From Schleiferiaceae bacterium (lineage in GTDB: Bacteria; Bacteroidota; Bacteroidia; Flavobacteriales; Schleiferiaceae): a stretch of DNA of 43,423 bases. This document shows positions 28,701 through 35,973 of the stretch, one piece after another. A program made the translations under genes and the position numbers. The notes under the pieces were generated by a model. It was given only the letters and a program-made list of their open reading frames with translations, ran no database searches and was not told the origin of the DNA. The stretch spans positions 1 to 43,423 of the forward strand of contig JAIULY010000004.1 of the NCBI GenBank assembly GCA_022565875.1, given 5' to 3'. Every line of letters starts with the position of its first letter. Within the stretch, counting starts at the first letter, position 1.

Positions 28701-31700
28701 CAGGGGTAGAAATTTCACAAACCAAACAATTGCGCGAAAGTGAGCGGCTACTTAATGAAGCGCAACGTTTGAGTAAAATAGGTAATTGGAATTACTTGGT
28801 AAAGCAAGATGTTTTGACATGGTCTGACGGCCTTTATGAAGTTTTTGATGTTGATAGAGCAACTTTTAAAGAAACTCATGGTTCTTTTTTAAGTTTGATT
28901 GACATCGAAGATAGAGAGAGAGCAAAGGCAACAAGCCAACACTCGCAACAAACAGGTCAGTCCTTTCACCTTCGGTATAAAATCACCACGAATAAAGGAG
29001 AAAAAAGGATAATTGAGGAATATGGCTTTGCTGAAAAAGATGAGAATGGAGAAATCATTAGACTCTATGGCACGGCGCAAAACATAACTGATCGTATTGA
29101 AACAGAAGAAAAACTTATCAACTCTGATAGAATTTTCAACTATGCATCAGATATGTTGTGTATTGCTGGGTTTGATGGATTTTTCAAAGTGCTTAATCCA
29201 GCATGGAGTAAAGTTTTGGGCTGGACTATAGATGAGTTACTAGCAAAACCATATTTGAGTTTTGTGCACCCCGATGATCGAGATAAAACAAAAAGGGAGG
29301 GAGAAACCGTGGGGTTAAAAGAGGGTTCTGTCTTTTTTGAGAATCGATACCTCTGTAAGGATGGTAGTTATAAGTGGTTGTCTTGGAATTCATTTCCTTA
29401 TCCTGAAGAATCCAAGCTTTACGCAGTTGCAAGAGACATAACCAAAGACAAACAGTTGCAATCGCAACTTAAGGAAAGTGAAAATCGCTTTAAGCAAATC
29501 GTTGAAAACGCCCCGTCAGTAATTTGGGAAACTGATATCAATGGAAAATTCACCTATGTAAGTTCCAAATCGATAAAAATTTGGGGATACAAGCCAGAGG
29601 ACATTATAGGAGAAAAATATTTTTATGACTTAACCCCAACAAGCGAGAGGGCATCGCTTCGAGCTGCCATAGAAAAGATAACGACAAACAACAAGAACAT
29701 TGTTGATTTCCAAAATACCATAATAAAATCCGATGGAAATTTGATTGAAGTAGTGACCAATGCTTCGCCATTTTTTGACGAGAGAGGTAATCGGATAGGT
29801 TATCGCGGTTCGGATATTGAGATCACAGAAAAGCTATTGGCTGAAAAAACCATTCGAGAAAAGCAAGAACTTTTGTCCAAAATCACTAATCAAGTTCCTG
29901 GTATGGTTTACCAATACAAGCAATTTACTGATGGTAGTTCTTGTTTTCCTTATGCCAGTAATAATATTGAATCCATTTATTGGACCACTCCAGAAGCTGT
30001 TAAAGAAGATGCATCTTCCATCTTTTCACTTTTTCACGTTGAAGATATAGATTTCGTAAAGCAGGAAGTAAGCTATTCAATTGACAAACTAACACCACTA
30101 CAGATTGAGTTTAGAGTGCTAAATCCTCATACCAAAGAAATTGAGTGGCGTCAGGTAGATGCGAAACCAGAACGTCATAAGGATGGCAGCACACTTTGGC
30201 ACGGAATCATTAGAAATAGTACAGAGAAAAAACAGCAAGAATTAGAACTTCAAAAACTCACCGAAGCCGTTCGCCAAAGTCCAAATACTATAGTGATTAC
30301 AGACCCAGAAGGTGAAATTATCTATGCCAACCCACAGTTTACTGAAATCACAGGATATACCTATGAGGAGATTAAAGGTAAAAACCCAAAAATTTTAAAA
30401 TCTGGTATCCAAGATGCTTCCTTCTATTCTCAATTATGGAATACTATTTCTGCTGGAAACACTTGGAAGGGTGAGTTGTACAACAAAAAGAAAGATGGTT
30501 CCTTTTATTGGGAGTCGGCTATCATTTCACCTATAAAAGATGCAAAAGGGAAAATTATAAACTATTTAGCCATTAAGGAGGATATAAGCAAGGATAAATT
30601 TTATCGAACAGAAATAGAACGCTTTAAAGCAGTCTCTGACAACGCTGTTTACGGTATGGCACTAGCCGACTTATCTGGAAATTTCACTTATATCAATCCC
30701 TTTTATGCTAAAATTCACGGGTACAGTAGCGCGGAACTTATTGGGAAATCACTGACGACATTTCATTCAAAAGACCAACTAGACTACGTTGAAAAGCTAC
30801 TCATTGAAATAAAGGAAAACGGCAGTTTTAAGCCGACTGTTGTTTGGCATACACATAAAGACGGATCCTCATTTCCAATGTTCATGAGTGGTCTTATTCT
30901 GTATAATGAACTAGGTCAACCCACTCAAATGGCTGCTACTGCCATTGATATGTCAGAGTTTTATCGTGCAGAAAATGAATTAAAGAAAAGTGAAAATCGC
31001 CTCAAGAAACTCATTGATTATTCGACGGATATCATCGTTTTAATGAAAGAGGACGGTTCGAACATGCTTGTAAGTCCATCGGCAAAAAACATTACTGGAT
31101 ACAGTCCTGAGGAACTTATGGCAATGCCTAGGCATGAACGCATTCACCCAGAGGATGTAGCGATGATAGATAAAGCTTTTGCCTCACTATTAACAAATCC
31201 AGAGGCGGCGATTAAAACAACTTACCGTCATAAGCATAAAACAAAGGGGTATGTTTGGTTTGAAAGTAACGCACAAAACTTTTTAGGAGACCCTTCTTTC
31301 AATGCCATATTGTTGATTATTCGCGATATTACACAGGACAAAATCATACAAGACCGCATAAAAGAATCTGAAGCTAAATACCGAATAGTGGCAGACAACA
31401 CCTACAACTGGGAATTTTGGGAGGGTGCTGCTGGGGAGCTTTTGTACATTTCTCCTTCAGTTGAGAAAATTACTGGTTATCCTGCGGTGAATTTTTTAAA
31501 TGATAACGATTTCTTGAAAGAAATCATTCTAGCGGAGGACTGGAAACAGTACCAAGATCATAGAGACAGGTGCCTGTGCGATAAAAAAGGTGATACTTGT
31601 CGATTCCGCATCCTACATAAAAATGGTGAAATCAGGTATATTGAACATGTATGCCAACCTGCATTAGATGAAAACGGTGAATTCATGGGTATCAGGGGCA

Positions 31701-32479
31701 GTAATATTGACGTCACAGAGACCTCAAACTATTTGTATCGCATAGAATCCTTGCTTCAATTGGAAGAGGAACAAAACAAACGCTTAAAAAACTTCACACA
31801 TATCGTATCGCACAATCTTCGAACACACACAGCCAATATGCAAGGTGTTTTTACTTTAATGAATATGGAGAAGCCTACTATCCTTCAAGATGAATATGTT
31901 AGTATGGTGAAGCAATCTGCGGATAATTTAAATCAAACGCTACGCCACCTGAATGAAGTCTTAGACATTACAAAAAATTTAGAAAGTAAATTTGAAGACA
32001 CATCCATTCGAAAAAGTATTGACATGGCTATCAACACAGTTAACCAATTAGCCAAAGATCAAAAAGTTACCATCATTGATAATACCAAAGATTGCGAAAT
32101 TGAAAACATAAAAGCCATACCTGCCTATTTGGATAGCATAGTTCTTAACTTTATCACTAATTCCATTAAATTCAAAGATCCTTCAAAAGAAGCTTTCGTG
32201 AAAATATCATGTGAAATTGATGAGCAAAACATTTATTTAGTTTTTGAAGACAATGGCTTGGGAATTGACTTGAATAAGCACGGCCATAAGTTGTTTGGCA
32301 TGTATAAAACTTTTCACAATCACAAAGAATCCACTGGACTTGGGTTATTCATCACCAAAAATCAAATCGAAGCGATGAGCGGATCTATTCAAGTAGAAAG
32401 CGTTCCTGGCGAAGGGAGTACTTTTACTGTTTCTTTACCGAAATTTAGGTTTAAAAAAAATGCTGATCAACATTACTGA
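25796..32479 (+). CDS. CheB-CheR-coiled coil-(PAS)10-histidine kinase giant fusion
   Basis: A single 2,227-aa, apparently soluble signalling protein. CheB methylesterase (about 14-195) keeps the catalytic triad S21 (GASAGG), H48 (QHLSP) and D140 (GTGSDG) but lacks the receiver domain of classical CheB. CheR methyltransferase (about 205-475) has the SAM motif ACSTGEEAYS (314-323). A PAS-like segment (about 515-625) leads to a coiled coil (about 641-732) rich in NEELQSTNEELQS-type heptads. About ten PAS/PAC units follow at a spacing near 125 aa, starting around 735, 866, 988, 1113, 1232, 1360, 1488, 1610, 1736 and 1862. The C-terminus is a kinase with phospho-acceptor H2006 in SHNLRTH, an N-box near 2118 and a G-box STGLGLFITK near 2180. 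There is no C-terminal receiver and no membrane helix. No chemoreceptor or che gene lies nearby. Such fusions are known in the phylum, but their methylation target is generally unknown. Confidence 0.93.
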   Translation: MNKEGKLSTNQKINLIAIGASAGGLEALQEFLFNLIDLPNTAIIIAQHLSPTHKSLLVQLLSKQTSLKVFEATTETFLAPNSVYITPPDKEVTVRNNCIYLGKPSSSIGPKPSVDVLFQSLSNITTQNVVAIVLSGTGSDGAKGVSVLKNNNFFKIAQDPKSAKYDGMPNAAIQTGHIDAVLSPKNMSQEILKFFLRPKFHEKQENKDTFEDTFLQILDILGKNTGADFSNYKPPTLLRRLEKRMQNLGITTIDTYLRLLKTTPTEALELYQMMLIGVTQFFRDKESFDALGRYLKNLIKSKKDNETIRIWVPACSTGEEAYSLAMLLCTFMGSNPKKLKVQIFATDIDERAIEAARKAQYPASHLEFLPREFTENFFIKKGKTFEVIKSIRSLILFSKHDVIQNPPFLRLDLVSCRNLLIYFNAALQQQLLPLFHYALDNDGLLFLGKSETIGHFTDLFTTIDAKHKIFKRNKGGAIHAVKFSNFRAQLISTNKMPRETPKHKATLPERIKETLFNTYEHPYVIINRDADIVEVFGDVRLFMSLVSGSIQVNLIKMVNHELQIELRGLLTKLFKAHEIQRSPIKKFNLYGSEYYVRITAKPLIYKEESSDLFMVIFEQLDIDSFIQKGSKSDHTLSQSTHIEALELELSTTKEHLQTYIEEIETTNEELQSLNEELQSTNEELQSSTEELETTNEELQSTNEEIQITYAELKSVYDTLYEKDLVLQETEANSKALLNNNLQAFILIDDTYKILQYNNKAIGLLKTLCGKEPQIQTSLIDYLPSNDIELFLNHFKEAFTNSKKEMTFEHQVRNNTSKTLWLRIAITPIIGKSKGNPSRITIGLLDITKVKNTEIEILNSKKRLENLLNSQTHYVLQIDLEGNHIYWNHIFERDYGWLYQNIAGSSVLQSICDHDLEKAKKALEICLNNPDVPYTIELDKPSKSGGLRTTLWDWTCVTDENGNPYEIQCTGVEISQTKQLRESERLLNEAQRLSKIGNWNYLVKQDVLTWSDGLYEVFDVDRATFKETHGSFLSLIDIEDRERAKATSQHSQQTGQSFHLRYKITTNKGEKRIIEEYGFAEKDENGEIIRLYGTAQNITDRIETEEKLINSDRIFNYASDMLCIAGFDGFFKVLNPAWSKVLGWTIDELLAKPYLSFVHPDDRDKTKREGETVGLKEGSVFFENRYLCKDGSYKWLSWNSFPYPEESKLYAVARDITKDKQLQSQLKESENRFKQIVENAPSVIWETDINGKFTYVSSKSIKIWGYKPEDIIGEKYFYDLTPTSERASLRAAIEKITTNNKNIVDFQNTIIKSDGNLIEVVTNASPFFDERGNRIGYRGSDIEITEKLLAEKTIREKQELLSKITNQVPGMVYQYKQFTDGSSCFPYASNNIESIYWTTPEAVKEDASSIFSLFHVEDIDFVKQEVSYSIDKLTPLQIEFRVLNPHTKEIEWRQVDAKPERHKDGSTLWHGIIRNSTEKKQQELELQKLTEAVRQSPNTIVITDPEGEIIYANPQFTEITGYTYEEIKGKNPKILKSGIQDASFYSQLWNTISAGNTWKGELYNKKKDGSFYWESAIISPIKDAKGKIINYLAIKEDISKDKFYRTEIERFKAVSDNAVYGMALADLSGNFTYINPFYAKIHGYSSAELIGKSLTTFHSKDQLDYVEKLLIEIKENGSFKPTVVWHTHKDGSSFPMFMSGLILYNELGQPTQMAATAIDMSEFYRAENELKKSENRLKKLIDYSTDIIVLMKEDGSNMLVSPSAKNITGYSPEELMAMPRHERIHPEDVAMIDKAFASLLTNPEAAIKTTYRHKHKTKGYVWFESNAQNFLGDPSFNAILLIIRDITQDKIIQDRIKESEAKYRIVADNTYNWEFWEGAAGELLYISPSVEKITGYPAVNFLNDNDFLKEIILAEDWKQYQDHRDRCLCDKKGDTCRFRILHKNGEIRYIEHVCQPALDENGEFMGIRGSNIDVTETSNYLYRIESLLQLEEEQNKRLKNFTHIVSHNLRTHTANMQGVFTLMNMEKPTILQDEYVSMVKQSADNLNQTLRHLNEVLDITKNLESKFEDTSIRKSIDMAINTVNQLAKDQKVTIIDNTKDCEIENIKAIPAYLDSIVLNFITNSIKFKDPSKEAFVKISCEIDEQNIYLVFEDNGLGIDLNKHGHKLFGMYKTFHNHKESTGLGLFITKNQIEAMSGSIQVESVPGEGSTFTVSLPKFRFKKNADQHY

Positions 32480-32813
32480 TAAATAACGAGCGATTGTCAT
32501 CAAAAAAGTTTTACTACTCAAAAAGCTTACTTGTTAGAATCCTTCTTAATACTCTTTTACAATTAGCTGTTTTTGGGCTAAAAAATCCCCTCCGCATCGA
32601 TTCTCATTAGAGTCATCCTTACGGAGGGGATTCAAGAAACAAATTACAAAAAGGGTCATTACGATAGAAAACTCTTAATTTTTTCGTTTTCGTTGCTGCA
32701 CACACCGGCCATATGGTGCTAAATTTGATGGCGAAAAGCTTTTTAAATCCATTTAAAAATTTGGGAATTGCATAGAATATTTTTGCATGTCCACAACTCC
32801 CATACGCACCACA
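32480..32813. other. Convergent intergenic region
   Basis: A 334-bp space between the 3' ends of the CheB-CheR kinase (plus) and the AbgT transporter (minus). It contains the hairpin at 32584-32632 and a stray TATTTTTG at 32778-32785 on the plus strand; nothing else recognisable. Confidence 0.6.
32584..32632 (-). terminator. Long hairpin terminator between convergent genes
   Basis: AATCCCCTCCG (32584-32594) pairs perfectly with CGGAGGGGATT (32622-32632), and the loop can form a smaller inner stem (GATTCT with AGAGTC, one wobble). On the minus strand the hairpin is followed by TTTTTT, so it best fits termination of the AbgT-family gene; on the plus strand there is no U-tract, although it could still protect the 3' end of the kinase mRNA. 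Confidence 0.75.
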
Positions 32814-34388
32814 CTAAGGGAGGTAGAATATAGGGCCTTCAATCCCGAGCGGAAGACCTGCCCAAATCCACAATAGCAGCATTGGAATTCTCACCAATGC
32901 AAAGGCAATTGCATAAGGCAACATCATGGAAATCAATGTCCCAATACCGACATCTTTAACATACTTCTGAGCAAACACGATAACAAGTGGGAAATAAGGC
33001 AACAATGGCGTTAGGATATTTGAATAGGAATCGCCTATACGGTAAGCGGCTTGTGTAGTTTCAGGCGAATACCCCATTAGCATGAGCATAGGAACAAAAA
33101 TAGGAGCTAATAAGGCCCATTTTGCCGATGCACTGCCCATTACCAAATTTACCAAAGAGGCAACTAAAATAAAAGCTACTAGCAACGGTCCACCAGAAAT
33201 ACCCAATGACTTCAATCCATCAGATCCCTTAACAGCCAAAACACTTCCCAAATTACTCCAGTTAAAGTATGCGACAAATTGGGCCGCCACAAAAGCAATT
33301 ACAATATACATCCCCATGGTTCCCATACTTTTAGCCATCATGCCAGTTACGTCTTTATCGGAACGAATTGCCCCAGAAAAGAAACCATAAATTAATCCAG
33401 AGATTAAAAATACTAAAAACATAATAGGCACTAAGGCATCATAGAAAGGTTTAAAGTTGCGTGCACCGGTGTTTGGGTCTAAATCACCACGCAACAAACC
33501 ATCAGCAGGAATAATGGTGAGAAAAACCAGTCCCAAAACTAGTATGATACCAACACCAGTCCATAAGAGAGCTCTACTTTCTTTAGTAGAAACTGGTTTT
33601 TCATCTTCTAATTTCAAGTCTGCATCGGGTTTATATTGGCCGAGGCGGGGAACCAGAATTCTTTCAGTCACCCATGTTCCAGCAAGCGCAACTAATGGCA
33701 CAGAAGCAGCCATTAAATAGTAATTTGAAAGAGGATTGACGGTATACCCTGGAGCAATGATTTGTGCCGCAGGTTCGGTGAATGCAGCAATCATTGGGTC
33801 AAGTCCTGTTGGTAATAAATTAGCCCCAAAGCCGCCCGAAACACCTGCAAACGCAGCACCAATACCTGCCAAAGGATGTCTTCCCATGCCATAAAAAATA
33901 GCAGCACCCATAGGTATTAAAACCACATAACCCGCGTCAGCAGCCACAGAACTCAGCATACCTGCAAGTACTACCGAAAATGTAATTACCGATTTTGGTA
34001 CCTTCGACACGAATAGTCTCAAAGCAACAGAAATCATCCCTGTATATTCCGCTACACCAATTCCAAGCATTACCACAAGCACCAACCCCAAGGGAGGAAA
34101 GAGGGCAAAAGTGGACACCATGCGAGTCATGATCATTTGAAAGCCATCTCTCGACAATAAGTTAATAACAGAAATCGTATCAACTGGCTTACCATCAGGC
34201 CCTAACAGACCAGCAGCTTTGCCTGGATGTTCAACTTCAAAGCCTCCAAAAAACAAAGACAAAAGAAGTGTCACCCCCATTAAAAGGGCAAATAACGTAA
34301 CAGGTTGTGGAAGTTTGTTACCGACTTTCTCTATTTTATCAAGTATTTTTTGGGAAAACGAGCGCTTTTGAGTAGAAGAAGTATTCAT
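32814..34388 (-). CDS. AbgT-family transporter
   Basis: A 524-aa inner-membrane protein with about 12 hydrophobic segments of the AbgT family, known for p-aminobenzoyl-glutamate uptake in E. coli and for sulfonamide/antimetabolite efflux in other bacteria. Family segments include KLPQPVTLFALL, SSVAADAGYVVLIPMGAAIF, GVSGGFGANLLPTGLDPMIA and the C-terminal GDSYSNILTPLLPYFPLV. ATG at 34388 (MNTSSTQKRS) is chosen over the upstream in-frame ATG at 34418. No folate or peptidase gene is adjacent, so the substrate is open. Diverged element B lies about 120 bp upstream. Confidence 0.9.
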   Translation of the reverse strand: MNTSSTQKRSFSQKILDKIEKVGNKLPQPVTLFALLMGVTLLLSLFFGGFEVEHPGKAAGLLGPDGKPVDTISVINLLSRDGFQMIMTRMVSTFALFPPLGLVLVVMLGIGVAEYTGMISVALRLFVSKVPKSVITFSVVLAGMLSSVAADAGYVVLIPMGAAIFYGMGRHPLAGIGAAFAGVSGGFGANLLPTGLDPMIAAFTEPAAQIIAPGYTVNPLSNYYLMAASVPLVALAGTWVTERILVPRLGQYKPDADLKLEDEKPVSTKESRALLWTGVGIILVLGLVFLTIIPADGLLRGDLDPNTGARNFKPFYDALVPIMFLVFLISGLIYGFFSGAIRSDKDVTGMMAKSMGTMGMYIVIAFVAAQFVAYFNWSNLGSVLAVKGSDGLKSLGISGGPLLVAFILVASLVNLVMGSASAKWALLAPIFVPMLMLMGYSPETTQAAYRIGDSYSNILTPLLPYFPLVIVFAQKYVKDVGIGTLISMMLPYAIAFALVRIPMLLLWIWAGLPLGIEGPIFYLP

Positions 34389-34506
34389 TATTTCAATACG
34401 TTGGTTACTATGCCGCAAATAAAATCAAAATTTCTGCTTTATTTGAGAAGATGTAAAAATAAAATTCACTCGTCTTCAAATCAAATTCATGATTTTGAGA
34501 TTCACG

Positions 34507-34644
34507 GGAAAAGATAATTTCAGTCAAAATCGACGCGGGGCTAATTTCTACCTCGGAGCTACCTAAATGCAAAAAAGGATTCAAAAATCTCCCGACAAGG
34601 AAGATTTTGGCAGAAAGGGACTTTTGGATGGGGCAATTTTTAAT
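34507..34644 (+). repeat. Diverged dispersed element, copy B
   Basis: Homologous by eye to 25203-25330, in the same orientation relative to the minus-strand permease gene that follows (here AbgT, there the sulfate permease). See copy A for the shared blocks. Confidence 0.6.
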
Positions 34645-34665
34645 GACGAAACTGTTTAAAAAAAT

Positions 34666-34779
34666 ATGTTTTACTGTTCAATGCAATGTGGCAAAGAAAG
34701 CACATACTACAAACCAAAACTATTAAACGATAAAGAGAGACCGTTGAATACATTCAGACCCATCGTGGCTGCAAGTTAA
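34666..34779 (+). pseudogene. Short 37-codon frame, possible remnant of a heavy-metal-binding domain
   Basis: ATG-initiated frame that begins MFYCSMQCGKESTYYKP. The Y-C-x-M-x-C...Y-x-K-P pattern recalls the start of the small heavy-metal-binding domain of copper-handling proteins (typically YYCPMH-C-...-Y-KPG). The second half of that domain (CPxCGM) is missing. No transport gene follows. It could be a decayed fragment or chance. Confidence 0.2.
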
Positions 34780-34864
34780 TTTGAAGTTAAGAGAAAATGC
34801 TAGTTGAGAAAAAGAGTTGAGCACTTTAGCGGAGTATCGGATGTATTGGACCAGGAAGATTGCG

Positions 34865-35075
34865 TTATCAGGATATTCCGGAAATTATAAGGCTATTGAA
34901 AACACCTCTATTGATTTAAGTTTTAAAACGCTACTTTACAAGTACTTAATTAAAAACCAGAACAGGTAATATCATCAGGTTATTCCTGCGCATATAAGAG
35001 TTCCGAGAGGGTTCTAATGGTTGTGTAAACCAGTTATCTGGATGTCAACATAAATGTAGGGTTTATGAGGTGAAT
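34865..35075. repeat. Decayed copies of the hairpin repeat
   Basis: TTATCAGGATATTCC at 34865-34879 is an isolated left arm. Further segments near 34969-35010 (with ATAAGAGTTCCGAGAG) and 35033-35075 (TTATCTGGATGTC followed by AAATGTAGGGTTTATGAGG) line up with full units of the adjacent array but with many mismatches. They look like older, degenerate array members. Confidence 0.55.
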
Positions 35076-35090
35076 GAAAAATAAACCCTC

Positions 35091-35435
35091 TTATCAGGAT
35101 ATCTCCAAAAATGTAAGAGTTCTGAGAATATGCTGATAAGAAAACCTGCTGGCAAGATACAAACCTAATTGTAGGAATTCCGAGGTAAGCTGATAACAAA
35201 ACCTCTTATCAGGATATCTCCTAAAATGTAGGAGTTCTGAGAATATGCTGATAAGAAAACCTGCTGGCAAGACACAACCCTGATTGTAGGAATTCCGAGG
35301 TAAGCTGATAACAAAACCTCTTGTCAGGATATCTCCAAAAATGTAAGAGTTCTGAGAATATGCTGATAAGAAAACCTGTTGGCAAGACACAACCCTGATT
35401 GTAGGAATTCCGAGGTAAGCTGATAAGAAAACCTG
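35091..35435. repeat. 115-bp tandem array, three copies (repeat cluster 3)
   Basis: TTATCAGGATATCTCC or TTGTCAGGATATCTCC begins copies at 35091, 35206 and 35321, exactly 115 bp apart, nearly identical by eye. Each copy opens with a hairpin unit of about 49 nt (copy 1: 35091-35139): left arm TTATCAGGATATCTCC, loop with AAATGTAAGAG, right arm GAGAATATGCTGATAA. The second half of each copy (CTAATTGTAGGAATTCCGAG, then GTAAGCTGATAA) looks like a diverged version of the same unit. The period is not a multiple of three, yet the minus strand stays open across all three copies; see findings. Confidence 0.92.
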
Positions 35436-35498
35436 CAATCACAACCCATCTTGGTCCTACCTTCCTTTTTTACCCTAATTATATTGGGGATTTTTTTT

Positions 35499-35687
35499 TT
35501 AGTGGCACACTACATATTCTATGTTTGCTTTTTGGATTTCTTTGCAACAAACAGCCTTATAAATTTCTAAAGCTTCTCTAAATGGGTTTGCGAATTTTCG
35601 TAAGTGCGTGTATTTTTTGTACGTTGGCAGTTCTACGGTTGGGGTAGTTTCTGAACTCAGCTGTGAATAACATTTTCCAGTCGTAGA
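35499..35687 (-). pseudogene. 62-codon open frame without start codon, possible gene remnant
   Basis: On the minus strand a frame preceded by a stop (TAA at 35690-35688) runs 62 codons to a TAA at 35499-35501. It contains no ATG near its start. The composition is protein-like (for example KYTHLRKFANPFREALEIYK and CCKEIQKANIEYVVCH), with a cysteine pair, but I recognise no family. It is most likely the 3' fragment of a broken gene, or chance. Confidence 0.25.
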
Positions 35688-35910
35688 TTAATCCATTTTT
35701 TTTATGTTTGTAACGAATGATCTTTTTTAAATGCTATGCTAGGCCGTTAAGTAATGAGGCATTAAAAAAAGAGATTTTCTGAAAAAAAGAACAAAGTGGT
35801 TAATCAGTCGTTCTTACAGTTCCTATGTCTAGGTTAGGTTGAGCTATTTGAAAGAACACTTGAGGTATACTTACAAACAAAAAACACACCTCTCAATCAC
35901 CAAAAAAAAG

Positions 35911-35948
35911 CCCCCAAGAAGCTCCACGAAAGTGGTTATTCTTGGGGG
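35911..35948 (-). terminator. Intrinsic terminator of the acs operon
   Basis: A perfect 10-bp outer stem, CCCCCAAGAA (35911-35920) with TTCTTGGGGG (35939-35948), encloses an inner CCAC/GTGG stem. On the minus strand it is followed by CTTTTTTTT. It lies 25 nt after the acs stop codon. Confidence 0.92.
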
Positions 35949-35973
35949 ATTCCCAAACAACAAAAACAAAAAA

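Larger units (their letters stand above)
34389..35973. other. 1.6-kb gene-poor region
   Basis: A stretch without a convincing intact gene. In order it holds diverged element B (34507-34644), a 37-codon frame with a metal-site-like start (34666-34779), decayed copies of the hairpin repeat (34865-34879 and about 34969-35075), the 115-bp tandem array (35091-35435), a 62-codon frame lacking a start (35499-35687) and the acs terminator (35911-35948). Its make-up suggests old insertion and decay. Confidence 0.6.

Noticed and set aside
32778-32876. A TATTTTTG box followed by a 29-codon plus-strand frame starting at 32787
   Set aside because: Box and ATG are almost adjacent, and the frame overlaps the 3' end of the AbgT gene with no protein-like features; a chance match in AT-rich sequence is more likely.
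35091-35435. Integron attC sites
   Set aside because: The units are short imperfect hairpins, but the RYYYAAC/GTTRRRY core sites of attC are absent and no cassette genes separate them.
35014-35442. Three overlapping minus-strand frames of 61-114 codons (FLSAYS-type peptides)
   Set aside because: By-products of the 115-bp array: the same DNA unit is read in three frames. Recorded as an observation but not as a gene.
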